This document shows, piece by piece, positions 55,235 to 64,000 of a stretch of DNA of 64,000 bases. The notes beneath the pieces are model-generated. The model saw only the letters and a program-made list of their open reading frames with translations. It was not told the origin of the DNA and searched no databases. A program made the position numbers and the translations under genes. Within the stretch, counting starts at the first letter, position 1, and every line of letters begins with the position of its first letter. Source of the stretch: Datisca glomerata (lineage: Eukaryota; Streptophyta; Magnoliopsida; Cucurbitales; Datiscaceae); assembly GCA_003255025.1 (NCBI GenBank), contig QANY01011336.1, positions 2,387,311 to 2,451,310 on the forward strand, written 5' to 3'.

Positions 55235-56171
55235 TCAGAAAAACCCTTTGAATTTCATCCGTTGAGTCCACCCAATTCCCTGCTCATTTTTCATGCCAAG
55301 AATAGAATTTTCTCTTACGTTTCGAGGCACGAGAATGAAAATATTTGGCATTACGACCTCCATTAGAGAGCCAATTAACCTTTGCCTATTGCATCCAAAA
55401 GGTTTCCTGCTTAAGTAGGAGTTCATTCAATTCAGTATGAGTGTCGGGTACTGAGGAAGAATAAGTTATCTGTAGCATAAATAACCTCTAATTTCTTCTG
55501 GCACTCCTTGATTTTTTTTTTTGGAGATGTTTCCAAATTATTCCTTACTCCATAATGAGCAGGAATGGAGCTTTTCCAAAATATCAGTATTGACCCCATT
55601 TGAAGTTTTCCAAGAGAATTTTATAATATCATAACATTCAGAGGAACTTGACCACATGGCTAAAAATCTGAATTTCATGTTCATACCTCTTAGACGTGTT
55701 GTGAGATCTAAAGCGATTGGCCTGTGATCCAAGGACAGAATATTCAGGCGGAGCAGGCTAGCCACAAGAAAGAGCTGAAGCCAATAGTCTGAAACTTAAG
55801 CCCTATCAAGAGCTTTCCACAAAGAGGCAATCTTCATCTCTTTTGTTTGACCATGTATATTTTGAACCTCTGAAGGGTAGGTCGATAAGACGACAATTCT
55901 CAATGCATTGCCTCAAATTATTGATAAGATATTGAGCTCTAGGAGCATCGCCAGATTTCTCATTGTTAAAGAGGATCTTGTTCAAATCACCTATAATGAG
56001 CCAAGGGAGATGAGACGTGGCAGACAATCGGTTCAAAAAGGTCCAATTATGTTGTCCTAAATCTTGGCAGGGATTACCATAAAAACCAATTATACGCCAG
56101 GGATTTTGAGAATCTGAGATGATAACATGTATATGCCTCTTTGAGTAGGAGGAAATTTGAAAGAGATACAC
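55235..56171 (-). pseudogene. LINE endonuclease relic
   Basis: The 55806-56171 frame (minus) reads WRIIGFYGNPCQDLGQHNWT, LPWLIIGDLNKILFNNEKSG and LPFRGSKYTWSNKR, the core of an APE-type endonuclease. 55538-55765 carries LSLDHRPIALDL, where the SDH motif has become LDH. 55235-55426, in another frame, holds the linker to reverse transcriptase (NAKYFHSRASKRKRKF). The endonuclease nicks target DNA to prime reverse transcription. Confidence 0.88.
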
Positions 56172-56399
56172 TGTCTTTCCAAAAATGAATTAGCCCCCAC
56201 TTCTATTTACACAATCAACACTCAGTGTCGAATGAAAGCCCAGTTTTCTACGAATTGATTCAACTTCACAACTAACCAACTTGGATTTAGAAACAAACAA
56301 AATGCTGGGGTTTTGGCCAATCACTAAACGACATGGGGAATTGAACGCTCGAGGATTCCCTAAACCTTAAGCGTTCCAGTTGAGTAGTTCATTTTGCAC

Positions 56400-57120
56400 A
56401 GTGGGTTTGTTCACCCAAACCCGCTGCGTGAGATACAATAGAAGCATCCGAGAGTAGAGAGAGCTTTGATTTCTTATCGGTAGAGAGTGAGAGATTTTTA
56501 GTGACTGTGCTTAAGGGGGAGGAATTTGTAGTTGTTGGGCTGCAATGTTAGGAGAGAAGGGGGAAGAGTCCATGAGGTTTTCATCTCTGATATTTACTGG
56601 TCTGGCGTGGCTAGAAACTTCTAGGGGTATGCCATTTTCAACCACGTGGACTTTTTTATGATTCTTCTCACTTGCAGGAATGCGCATCTTGTGCGTGTTG
56701 TCTCATGGGACCATCCTTGTGGACCCAATAGTTTATGCCATTTGTTTTATCATGCAGGTAAGGGGATTATTGTAAATATGAATCCAAAAATTGATTTATG
56801 ATATAGTGATTTCATATGGTTGTTTTGAGTCCTCTAGTTCTCCCATAAGAATGAGAGATTTATCAAAATGTCAAGGCTTATTGAGGGTGATTTTATTTCT
56901 TTCCATGGGGTTTGCAAAGTAAGCTAGGAATAGTTCGGGGCGCACTTCTTTTATAACAGAAGCTCGAGCAAGATTCCAGACTTGTAGGATGGTCTTCTTA
57001 AAAGGGCATTAGGTGTGGACTTTCAGAAGAAGACAACGAGTTTATCTAAAGCCATCTCCATGTGTGAGGGGGAAAGTCAATAAATGAGAGGTTCTGCCAT
57101 TTGATGGTGATGTCCTCCAT
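56400..57120 (-). pseudogene. LINE ORF1 (gag-like, DUF4283) relic
   Basis: Read on the minus strand from 57120, MEDITIKWQNLSFIDFPP is followed by broken frames with VWNLARASVIKEVRPELFLA, HFDKSLILMGELEDSKQPYE and INFWIHIYN. These resemble the DUF4283 region of plant LINE ORF1 proteins, which bind RNA. The expected zinc knuckle is not readable. Stops occur every few dozen codons. Confidence 0.65.
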
Positions 57121-57785
57121 GAGTGAAGGAGATAAAGGATGTAGGGTTTTGCTTCAAGAGGGAATAAGGAAGTCTCAATGATGAGGGAAGAGGACGCTCA
57201 TGAAGATGAGGAAAAGACTCTCATAAAGAGGAGAAAAAATTCTTTTAAACATTATTTTTCAATAATGATATATCGGGTAGTATAGATATAGATATACAAA
57301 TAATAAGGGTAACTAGATAAATGTCAGTAAACATATATAGTATAATATATATAAAAGTGTCATAATTAGCGAAACTTATTTTATTCATATGATTTTTATG
57401 TTAATCCTAATTGCCCTTACTTAATGACATTGTGGCGTGATTTTACTTGACCAATTATCCATATATTTTATTTAATTAAAATGTAGAAGGAGATTTAATA
57501 ATTCTTTTACAGATCATTAATTAATATTCCTCTATTTATAAAATATTTGATAGAAAAATACGTTTGCAGATAAATTGAAATTCTTTCATTCTCTCTTCAT
57601 TTTCTTTTCTTTTTAATAAGCATGATTTGTTAAGGAATCTTAAAACTTAAATAAAATCGTTTAAGCTTTGTAATTTTTATTGTTCATAAAAATATTGTGC
57701 CATCCTATTAAAATGAGAAGAGATTCACAACTATATGCTCACGTTTCTTGCTTGATAATTATTCAAATGTTGTTTGAAATTTTGA
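57121..57785. other. Spacer, no gene seen
   Basis: AT-rich sequence with a short repeated phrase (gaagaggacgctcatgaag, 57186-57232). No supported gene. Confidence 0.45.
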
Positions 57786-60700
57786 ATAGCTGGAGAGCGT
57801 TATTGTAAAATATTTTATCATTATTTATATATGATTATGACCAAAGTATTCAATATATGAATACTCAAATGACATTTATTAGTGTTATATTATTTTCAAG
57901 TTTAATTGAATACACGTATTTATTAAATGACTGTATAAAATTTTGTTATGTTATTCAATAATTCAAAATATTTTTTCTTTGTAAAGAATTTTAAAATTTT
58001 AATGTTGTAAGTATAATATTTACTTGAAACGCTTAATGGTTAAAAATCAGAACAATCAAGTTGTGTAGGCTAAAATAAAGAGCTCGTGCATGATATTTAG
58101 AGTTGCCCATAAGGGTGTGTATATGTCTCGAAAAAACCATCCAGTCCTAAAAAACTGTCATGAATCGAGCAGTACGAGACATTTTTTTCATCTGATTGAG
58201 ACGGAATGAGATGAAACACAGGACAACAATGAGAAATTTGATTTTATCCTGTTGTGTCCCAAAGTTTTTATGTATCGTCTAATTTTAACCCTTAATATTT
58301 TCAATTTTAACATTAACTCTTTTGATAGTTAAACCATATTTAATTTTTAATTTTTTATAATTGTCTTTTTTTTAAATAGTATTTAGTTTCTTTAGTAATA
58401 ATTTTGTTATAATTTAGTCTTCTTTTGTTTTGAGAAATTACCAGGTGTAGACTTCGAGAAGAGATATTTAACGATCTTTTGACCCAAGTTTTGTTTGGCA
58501 AATACCGAGGCTTTTGAGCAATTGAAATACACTTTTGCCTCCATTAACCTACGCATAAATTTTCATCATTTCATTGTGACTTTGTCCTAATTCTTCTTCT
58601 CTATCTCACTCTCTCACCTCAATTTTGAGACGCAGAGAGTTTTCTTTCGCGAAGTCAGAGGCGAAGAGAGACGAGGGAATAACGGAGGTGGAGTATGGCA
58701 TTGAGCTTCACGAGATTAAGATACGAACATCGAAGGGTCAGAGACCGAGCGAACTTGTAATTTATGTTGTCTAAAAGCCCCACAGTTGGGCAATTTTTCG
58801 AAGGAGTCCAATTTTCGTTATTAGTATTCCCAATGGTCCAAACCAGGAAATTTCTCTTTTGTTTTTCAGTTTGATTTTTGAATCTATTCTCATCTCTCTC
58901 TCACGATACGAACAAGAACGATGCAGAACAATAACTCTCTCTCTCTCTCTCTCTCACAACGAACTCGAGAGGCTCATCGACGTTTAGTTGTTGCTCATGA
59001 ACGTCTGGACTGCTCTCTCTCACGGTAATCTTCTCTCAGCCTCTCTCTGATCGCTCTCTCATTTTCTCTTGTCGTACTACTCTCTCTCTTTCTTTACTCG
59101 TTAGTCTGGACTGCTCTCTCTCATTTTTCTTTGTTTTATTTACTCTCTCTCTCTCTCTCTCAAATAGTGAAATTTCTCTCTCTCATCTCGCTCTCACGAT
59201 ACGAATTAGAACGACGCGGAACAAGAACTCTCTCTCTTGGCGTTTAGTTGCTGCTTAGGAACTTCTGGACTGCTCTCTTTCATGGTAATCTTCTCTCAGC
59301 CTCTCTCTACTCCCTCTCATTTTCTCTTGCTATACTACTCTCTCTCATTTTTTCATCGTTACTCTTTAGTCTGGACTGCTCTCTCTCATTTTTCTCTGTT
59401 TTGACTGTTGAGTAGCTGGAGAGTGTTAGTGTAAAATATTTATCGTTATTTATATATGGTATGACCAGAGTATTCAATATATTATTACTCAAGTGCATTT
59501 ATTAGTGTTATATTATTTTTAACTTTAATTGAATATACATATTTCTTAAATTACCCTATAAAAATTTGCTAACTTATCTAATAATTCAAAATATTTTTTC
59601 TTTATGATCCGAAGCATTTTTAATTTTGAACGTTGTAAGTATAATGTATATCTGAAACACTTGCAATGCTTTATGGTTAGAAGGCAGCTTTATGGTTAGA
59701 AGGCAGTTAAATTCATTTGTGTAGGCTAAAATAAAGAGCTTGGTATGGTATTTAGAGTGCCTATATGGATGTGTATATGTCTCGAAAAAATCATCCAGAC
59801 CTAAAAAATCATCACGAATCGAGCAATAGGAGACATTTCTTTGCTCTAATCGGGAAGAAATTGGACGAGACACGGGACAACATTGAGAAAATCAATTTTA
59901 TCCCGTCATGTCCCGAAGTTTTTATATATAGTCTAATCTTCACCCTTAATGATTTTAATTTTAGCATTAATTCTTTTGATATTTAAACCATATTTAATTT
60001 TTAATTTTTATAATTTAGTCTATCTTTTAAATGTTATTTAGTTTCTTTAGTAATAACCCTAAACCCCATATCTTCTTTTGTTTTGAGAAATTGTCAGGTT
60101 TAGACTTCGATAAGGGATATTTAGCGATCTTTAGACCCAAGTTTTGTTTTGGCAAATTATGAGGCTTTTGGCAATTGAAATACACTTTTGCCCCCATTCA
60201 CACTCTCTTTCGGACTTCGCTCCAATTCTTTTTGAGTCTTACCCATCATCTTCTTAGCTGAAACCTACACGTAATTTTTCATCATTTCATCAAGACTTTG
60301 TACCGATTCTTCTTCTCTATCTCACTCTCTCACCTCAATTTAGAGCAGTGAAAGTTTTCTTTCATGAAGTTAGAGGCGAAGAGAGATGAGGGAATAACGG
60401 ATGTGGAGTCTGGCATTGAGCTTCACAAGACTAAGATACGAGCATCGAAGAGTTAGAGATGGAATGATAACTCTTCTTAAAAGAGCTCAAACGGAAACCA
60501 CGATTAAGGAGATGAGGAATTGTGACGTTTCAACGGAGGATATGAAGAGGAAATTTGGTTTTGGGCTGGGTCTACAATTAAAAGGGGTAAACTTGTAGTG
60601 TTTGCTGTTTAAAATCCCCACACTTGGGAAATTTTCTGACGGAGTCCAATTTTCGTTATTAGTATTCCCAAGGATCCAATCCAGGAAATTTCTTATTTGT

Positions 60701-61030
60701 TTTTTAGCTTGATTTCTGAAACTGTTCTCATCTTTTTCACGATACGAAACGAGAACGACCAGAACAAGAACTCTCTCTCTCTCTCTCTCTCCCTCTCTCT
60801 CCCTCTCTCTCTCTCGATCGAACAGCAAACTCGAGAGGCTCGCCGACATTTAGTTGCTGCTCATGAACGTCTGGAATGCTTTCTCTTCTTCTCGTGGTAA
60901 TCTTCTCTCAGCCTCCCCCCCCGCTCTCTCTCTCCCTCTCTCTCATTTTTTCTCCGTTACTCGTTAGTCTGGACTACTCTCTCATCTTTCTCCGTTTTGT
61001 CCTCTCTCTCTCTCTCTCGGTTCTCTTCTC
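57786..61030. repeat. Tandem segmental duplication of about 1.6 kb
   Basis: Copy A spans about 57786-59402 and copy B about 59411-61030. They share in order agctggagag(c/t)gtta, gtgtaggctaaaataaagag, tgtgtatatgtctcgaaaaa, ggacaaca(a/t)tgagaaa, cattgagcttcac(g/a)aga, ccaattttcgttattagtat and ctcgagaggctc(a/g)(t/c)cga. Copy A also has an extra internal duplication (58900-59165 resembling 59190-59400), and copy B has about 130 bases (60457-60585) that A lacks. Both contain CT microsatellites. The segment leads into the broken kelch-like gene and probably is its old promoter and 5' leader. Confidence 0.87.
60768..60817. repeat. CT microsatellite in duplicated leader
   Basis: A run of CT with scattered CC interruptions. 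Similar runs are at 58933-58955, 59143-59161 and 61001-61018. Such tracts are common in plant 5' leaders. The Ser-Leu-rich frames across it are not genes. Confidence 0.9.
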
Positions 61031-61867
61031 TCAGGCTTTACCTCTCGTTTAATTGAGATTTAGGGTTTAGATTTTTTGATTAAGGGTTTTATGGAAATTC
61101 TATTTTAGGGCTCTGTTTAGATCTTTGTTCTCAATTTGAATGATTCAGATGTGGATTTTTCTTTCGTAGGAGAGATAGAAATCCATAACTCACTGTGTAT
61201 TTAGCTTATTGAAAGAGTTTCTTTGATTTTGTTTCACTGTGTCTACAACAGAGTTTCTTCCGCTCACTGTGTCTAAAAAAAATAGTTTCTTCGGGCCACT
61301 GTTTCTTTTGTTTTCTTTGATTTTGCTTCGGTAGGGTCACTGTGTCTTTTGAAAGAGTTTCTTTGACTTTGCTTCTGCCCAGTTATAATGTACGGAATTC
61401 TTAATTAAAATTATTCTGGATGAAAATTAGGGTTTGATTTTGGATGAATTTGGATGAAAACTAGTGTTATCCGTATTAAAGTAGTGTTGTTTGGTATGGT
61501 TATGTATTGAATTGCTTAGTTAGTGTGTAATCTGGATTAAATTGTGGGTTTAAGCAGGAACAGGAGTATTTTGTATATTTTAGCGTTCCTTTACTGCTAT
61601 TAAAAAATTCTGTTCAAAATTAGGCCTATCATGAATGTGAACCGGGGTTGTCTGTGTAATTTAGGTAAACAGCATGGGGTGAGGTGTAATTTTCCTGCAA
61701 TTGTTCTTTGTTGGTATAGTTGTTCGGATTTTATATCTTCTTTCGATATTTCTTTCCTTCCCGCAGATCTTTGTATCTTTTTTCGATAATTCTTTCCTTC
61801 CCGCAGATCTTTGTATCTTTTTTTCTGATTAAACTAATATATACTATCAATATCTATAGGTCCCAAC
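61031..61867 (+). other. Likely leader intron of the kelch-like gene
   Basis: T-rich sequence opening with a telo-box-like gatttagggtttag (61067-61080), common in the first intron or 5' leader of plant genes, and ending in a pyrimidine tract and tctatag before gtcccaac at 61859, a plausible splice acceptor. No coding frame. A short duplication (tctttcgataattctttcct, 61739-61811) is present. Confidence 0.5.
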
Positions 61868-62885
61868 ATGTCGAAGTCAATTTCCTCCATTTTCTCATTT
61901 ACTGATGATCGCTCGTCGTTGACGAACGAGAAACAGAAGTCTGCGACTAAGTCAGTGGTGATTAATGTCATACACTATCCAACAGATGATTTGGAAATGG
62001 CCGGTAACAAGTGGTTCCTATTAGAATTTTGCAACGTCGGTTGTTCTCTCTGAAAAAATTGGCCCTTAACGGGTCCATTACGGAACCCTACCGGATGTGT
62101 GGGGGTAAACTCTAAAATCTTTTTTGTTGGAGGCGTGGAAACAGAGGTGACCTCCACTCGTTTTTTGTTCGAAACTTTCGATGATGTTTGGTGTATTGAT
62201 ATTGGTCATCCCCTCCGCCATTGGGAAAGCCACTCCAATATTCTGAATCACCTTGATCGTACTATAGCAGTGATGGGAATGATATTTATTTTTTGGGAGC
62301 GCCCTCTCATGAACACGATCCTTGGAGTGAGGTTTACAATGTGGACACCGGAAAGGTGTGGACTATTACATGTCCTCGTAGAGTGGGTTTTTGGCAAGCG
62401 TGGATGGTTTCAGATAGTAATGGGAATGAGAAGTTCCTTGGGTCCTCAAACTGTTTTCTATATGAATACGATTCAATTGGGGACACTTGAAACTTGTTTG
62501 ATGATAACTTTGGCTTGTGGATTGGTCCTACTACCTACATGGATGGCATTATTTATTCCCTTCGCGGTAAAGATATCCATGGTTACAACATTGGGACAAA
62601 GAAATGGTACCCGAATCCCATGTCCGGTTTGGAGGATGTAATTGATATGCCAAGAGGATATAATATTTATCTTCCTTATATATACCCTGTAGCTATAGGC
62701 AATGGAAACTTATGTCTGATCTAGAGGGGATGAAAGATAATACGCTTAACTTCGTTCGATGTCATCCTTGTGTGCGACTTGATGATGCCAAACAACCATC
62801 CTTGTTTGCTTGTGATATTCATCGTCAATTATTCACAATCGATGTTTACAAAATTCTTAACTACTTTCCTATCATCAGTTTCTGA
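61868..62885 (+). pseudogene. Kelch-like protein gene, broken
   Basis: The ATG at 61868 opens MSKSISSIFSFTDDRSSLTN. The same frame continues past a TGA at 62051-62053 into KIFFVGGVETEVTSTRFLFE and FDDVWCIDIGHPLRHWES. A frameshift near 62275 leads to EVYNVDTGKVWTITCPRRVG, FWQAWMVSDSNGNEKFL, a second TGA near 62488 (where Trp is expected), then YMDGIIYSLRGKDIHGYNIG, TKKWYPNPMSGLED. Another shift near 62712 gives NTLNFVRCHPCVRLDDAKQP and a stop at 62883-62885. Repeats with G-G, Y-x-D and W spacing suggest a kelch/galactose-oxidase-like propeller; no F-box was seen. The frame continues around each lesion, so decay is recent. The exact family is uncertain. Confidence 0.65.
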
Positions 62886-63439
62886 ACATAATCCCCATCC
62901 CTATCCCCTCATGACTTCTTATTTTTTATGCTGTGTCTTTTTTGGCCATTGGTATGTTTGATCTGGATCTCGTTTAGATTTTAGAAAGTTCCATAATGCA
63001 TTAAGACCTTTTAGTTCATGTTTTCCAACATTAGTATTAAATGAGATTGTAGTCGAAGGTTGATCTTTTACATTATTGTTAATGTCAGTTGTAAAATTTT
63101 GGCATCTTTAAAGACAAGGTAACATAGGAAACTTAAATAATGATTAGAATAGACTGCAATAGCGAAAGCTCCAAGAGGACTATGCATATTTAGACTTTAG
63201 AGGGAAAATTTAATTGACTATGCATAATTAGACTTTAGAGGGAAAATTTAATTTTGAGGTTGCCTTTTCCTTGTGCTTGAGTTTATTCATTCATGGCATT
63301 AGATAGGCATATACAAAATTTTGGGCCTAGCAATTGTTCGTAGTGGAAAGAAAATCTCTCTTTAAAGTAAGTTGTGTTTGCTCTAGAAGGATAATAAAAA
63401 GCTTCACTTTGTTAGATGTAGTCCTTTAAATGTCGGACC
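62886..63439. other. Spacer between the two kelch-like 3' ends
   Basis: AT-rich. A 35-base phrase (gactatgcata(t/a)ttagactt and tagagggaaaatttaattg) is present twice in tandem near 63178-63254. No gene is seen. Confidence 0.5.
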
Positions 63440-63555
63440 TATGCGCAATATGATGATGCCAAGCAATCATCCTCGTGCGCTGATGTTCATCATGCAATAC
63501 TCTGATCTGATGCTTCCGAAATTCTTAACTACTTCTCAATTGTAAGTGTCTGAAG
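63440..63555 (+). pseudogene. Second partial copy of the kelch-like 3' end
   Basis: Sequence close to 62755-62885 recurs: gatgatgccaa(g/a)caa(t/c)cat, then gatgttcatcatgcaat and gcttccgaaattcttaac, tacttctcaattgtaagtgt. The broken frame gives DDAKQSSSCADVHH and SEILNYF, matching DDAKQPSLFACDIHR and KILNYF of the main copy. It is a local duplicate of the last part of the gene. Confidence 0.65.
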
Positions 63556-63927
63556 TTTGATTGGTTTTTTGTAGTCTTTTTTGGACATTTGTATCTTTTG
63601 ATGTCAACCTTTTATTCAAGTACATCTAATTTAGTAAAGGCAATGGATGAACATTCAGGCCAACCAAAACTCAAAAAATTGTATGAATGTGATTGTGATG
63701 GCATGTTAGATAGTAAACGCCTTAAGATACTGACACCTATCAAGATTAATAAGCATTTCAATAAAAATCGTGGTAAAATTTAGTTATGTAGTTTTAGTTA
63801 ATGTTTAGTATCCAACAAGATGATGAACATGTCAGAGAGAAATTTGAAAAGCTTTTTAAGTTCTCCTAATGAAATGCAAATGTGGCAATTGCTTGCAAGT
63901 AAATTTGACTAATTTCCGTTTTGGCAG

Positions 63928-64000
63928 GCTCAAGTTGGAGTGCAAAGTGACAACTATAAGAGAGAGGGAGAGGAGGAGGGGATGAAGAAAAAGTCAAGGA
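63928..64000 (+). CDS. Possible exon running off the window edge
   Basis: After a pyrimidine tract and ttttggcag (a fair splice acceptor at 63926-63927) an open frame starts AQVGVQSDNYKREGEEEG and continues to the window end. An upstream frame (63601-63783, MSTFYSSTSNLVKAMDEHSG) could be a preceding exon. No family was recognised, and chance is a real possibility. Confidence 0.25.

Larger units (their letters stand above)
53740..57120 (-). mobile_element. LINE (L1-type non-LTR retrotransposon), decayed
   Basis: Minus-strand relics in order from high to low coordinates: an ORF1 with DUF4283-like sequence, an endonuclease, a reverse transcriptase and a C-terminal part. This is the order of plant L1-type LINEs. 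The ORF1 start ATG lies at 57120. The 3' end near 53740 has no clear poly-A (poly-T on plus strand), so the edge is approximate. All frames are interrupted. Confidence 0.9.

Noticed and set aside
60401..60900. Short plus-strand frames in duplicate copy B (65 and 67 codons) and the 120-codon minus-strand frame
   Set aside because: Copy A carries stops and a 130-base deletion at the same places, and the CT microsatellite generates the Ser-Leu/Arg-Glu runs. They look like leader sequence.

Overview
This window is nuclear DNA from a flowering plant, most likely a eudicot. It is AT-rich, has spliced genes, plant-type LTR retrotransposons (Ty1/Copia and Ty3/Gypsy of the Tat type), MULE, hAT, Harbinger-like, Helitron-like and LINE relics, and a nuclear insertion of plastid DNA. 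Most of the 64 kb is transposon mosaic. Only two loci look like intact host genes: an 11-exon SP1-type chloroplast outer-envelope RING E3 ubiquitin ligase (12381-15723) and a single-exon uncharacterised 189-residue protein (17169-17738). The species cannot be named from the sequence alone. || Layout. 1-6378: decayed Copia element on the minus strand, its 3' LTR cut by the window edge. 6868-11765: two adjacent pieces, each bounded by diverged inverted repeats and each holding a captured gene fragment (an ER-ANT1-like ADP/ATP carrier fragment and a STELLO-like fragment), as in Pack-type DNA transposons. The first is split by a roughly 2 kb solo LTR (7954-10002). 12381-17738: the two host genes. 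18100-22530: a non-autonomous LTR retrotransposon built from tandem repeats. 22970-35063: a 12 kb Tat-type Gypsy element on the minus strand with two RNase H domains, a tandem-repeat array interrupted by a Harbinger-like insert with TTA target duplications, and a spliced gene relic on the opposite strand. 35569-41974: a second non-autonomous LTR element of the same family as the first, with a MULE transposase piece in its left LTR. || 42895-43890 is a hAT transposase relic. 45413-46734 and 50509-51019 are two large inverted repeats that could fold as hairpins. 48406-48833 is plastid DNA (trnI-CAU plus the start of rpl23). 51419-51445 looks like a Helitron 3' end. 53740-57120 is a LINE relic on the minus strand. 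57786-61030 is a 1.6 kb tandem duplication of what looks like promoter and 5' leader, ahead of a broken kelch-like gene (61868-62885). || How the parts relate. The autonomous Tat-type element and the two non-autonomous elements share the same primer-binding-site motif right after the LTR (TGGTGCTTTCATTGAGAG and close variants) and a similar polypurine tract, so the Gypsy family may have supplied the proteins that moved the others. The best candidates for something unusual are the antisense spliced gene inside the Gypsy element, the two exon-carrying inverted-repeat units, and the two hairpin loci. Exon limits, domain calls and repeat limits were read by eye; no alignment or database search was run.
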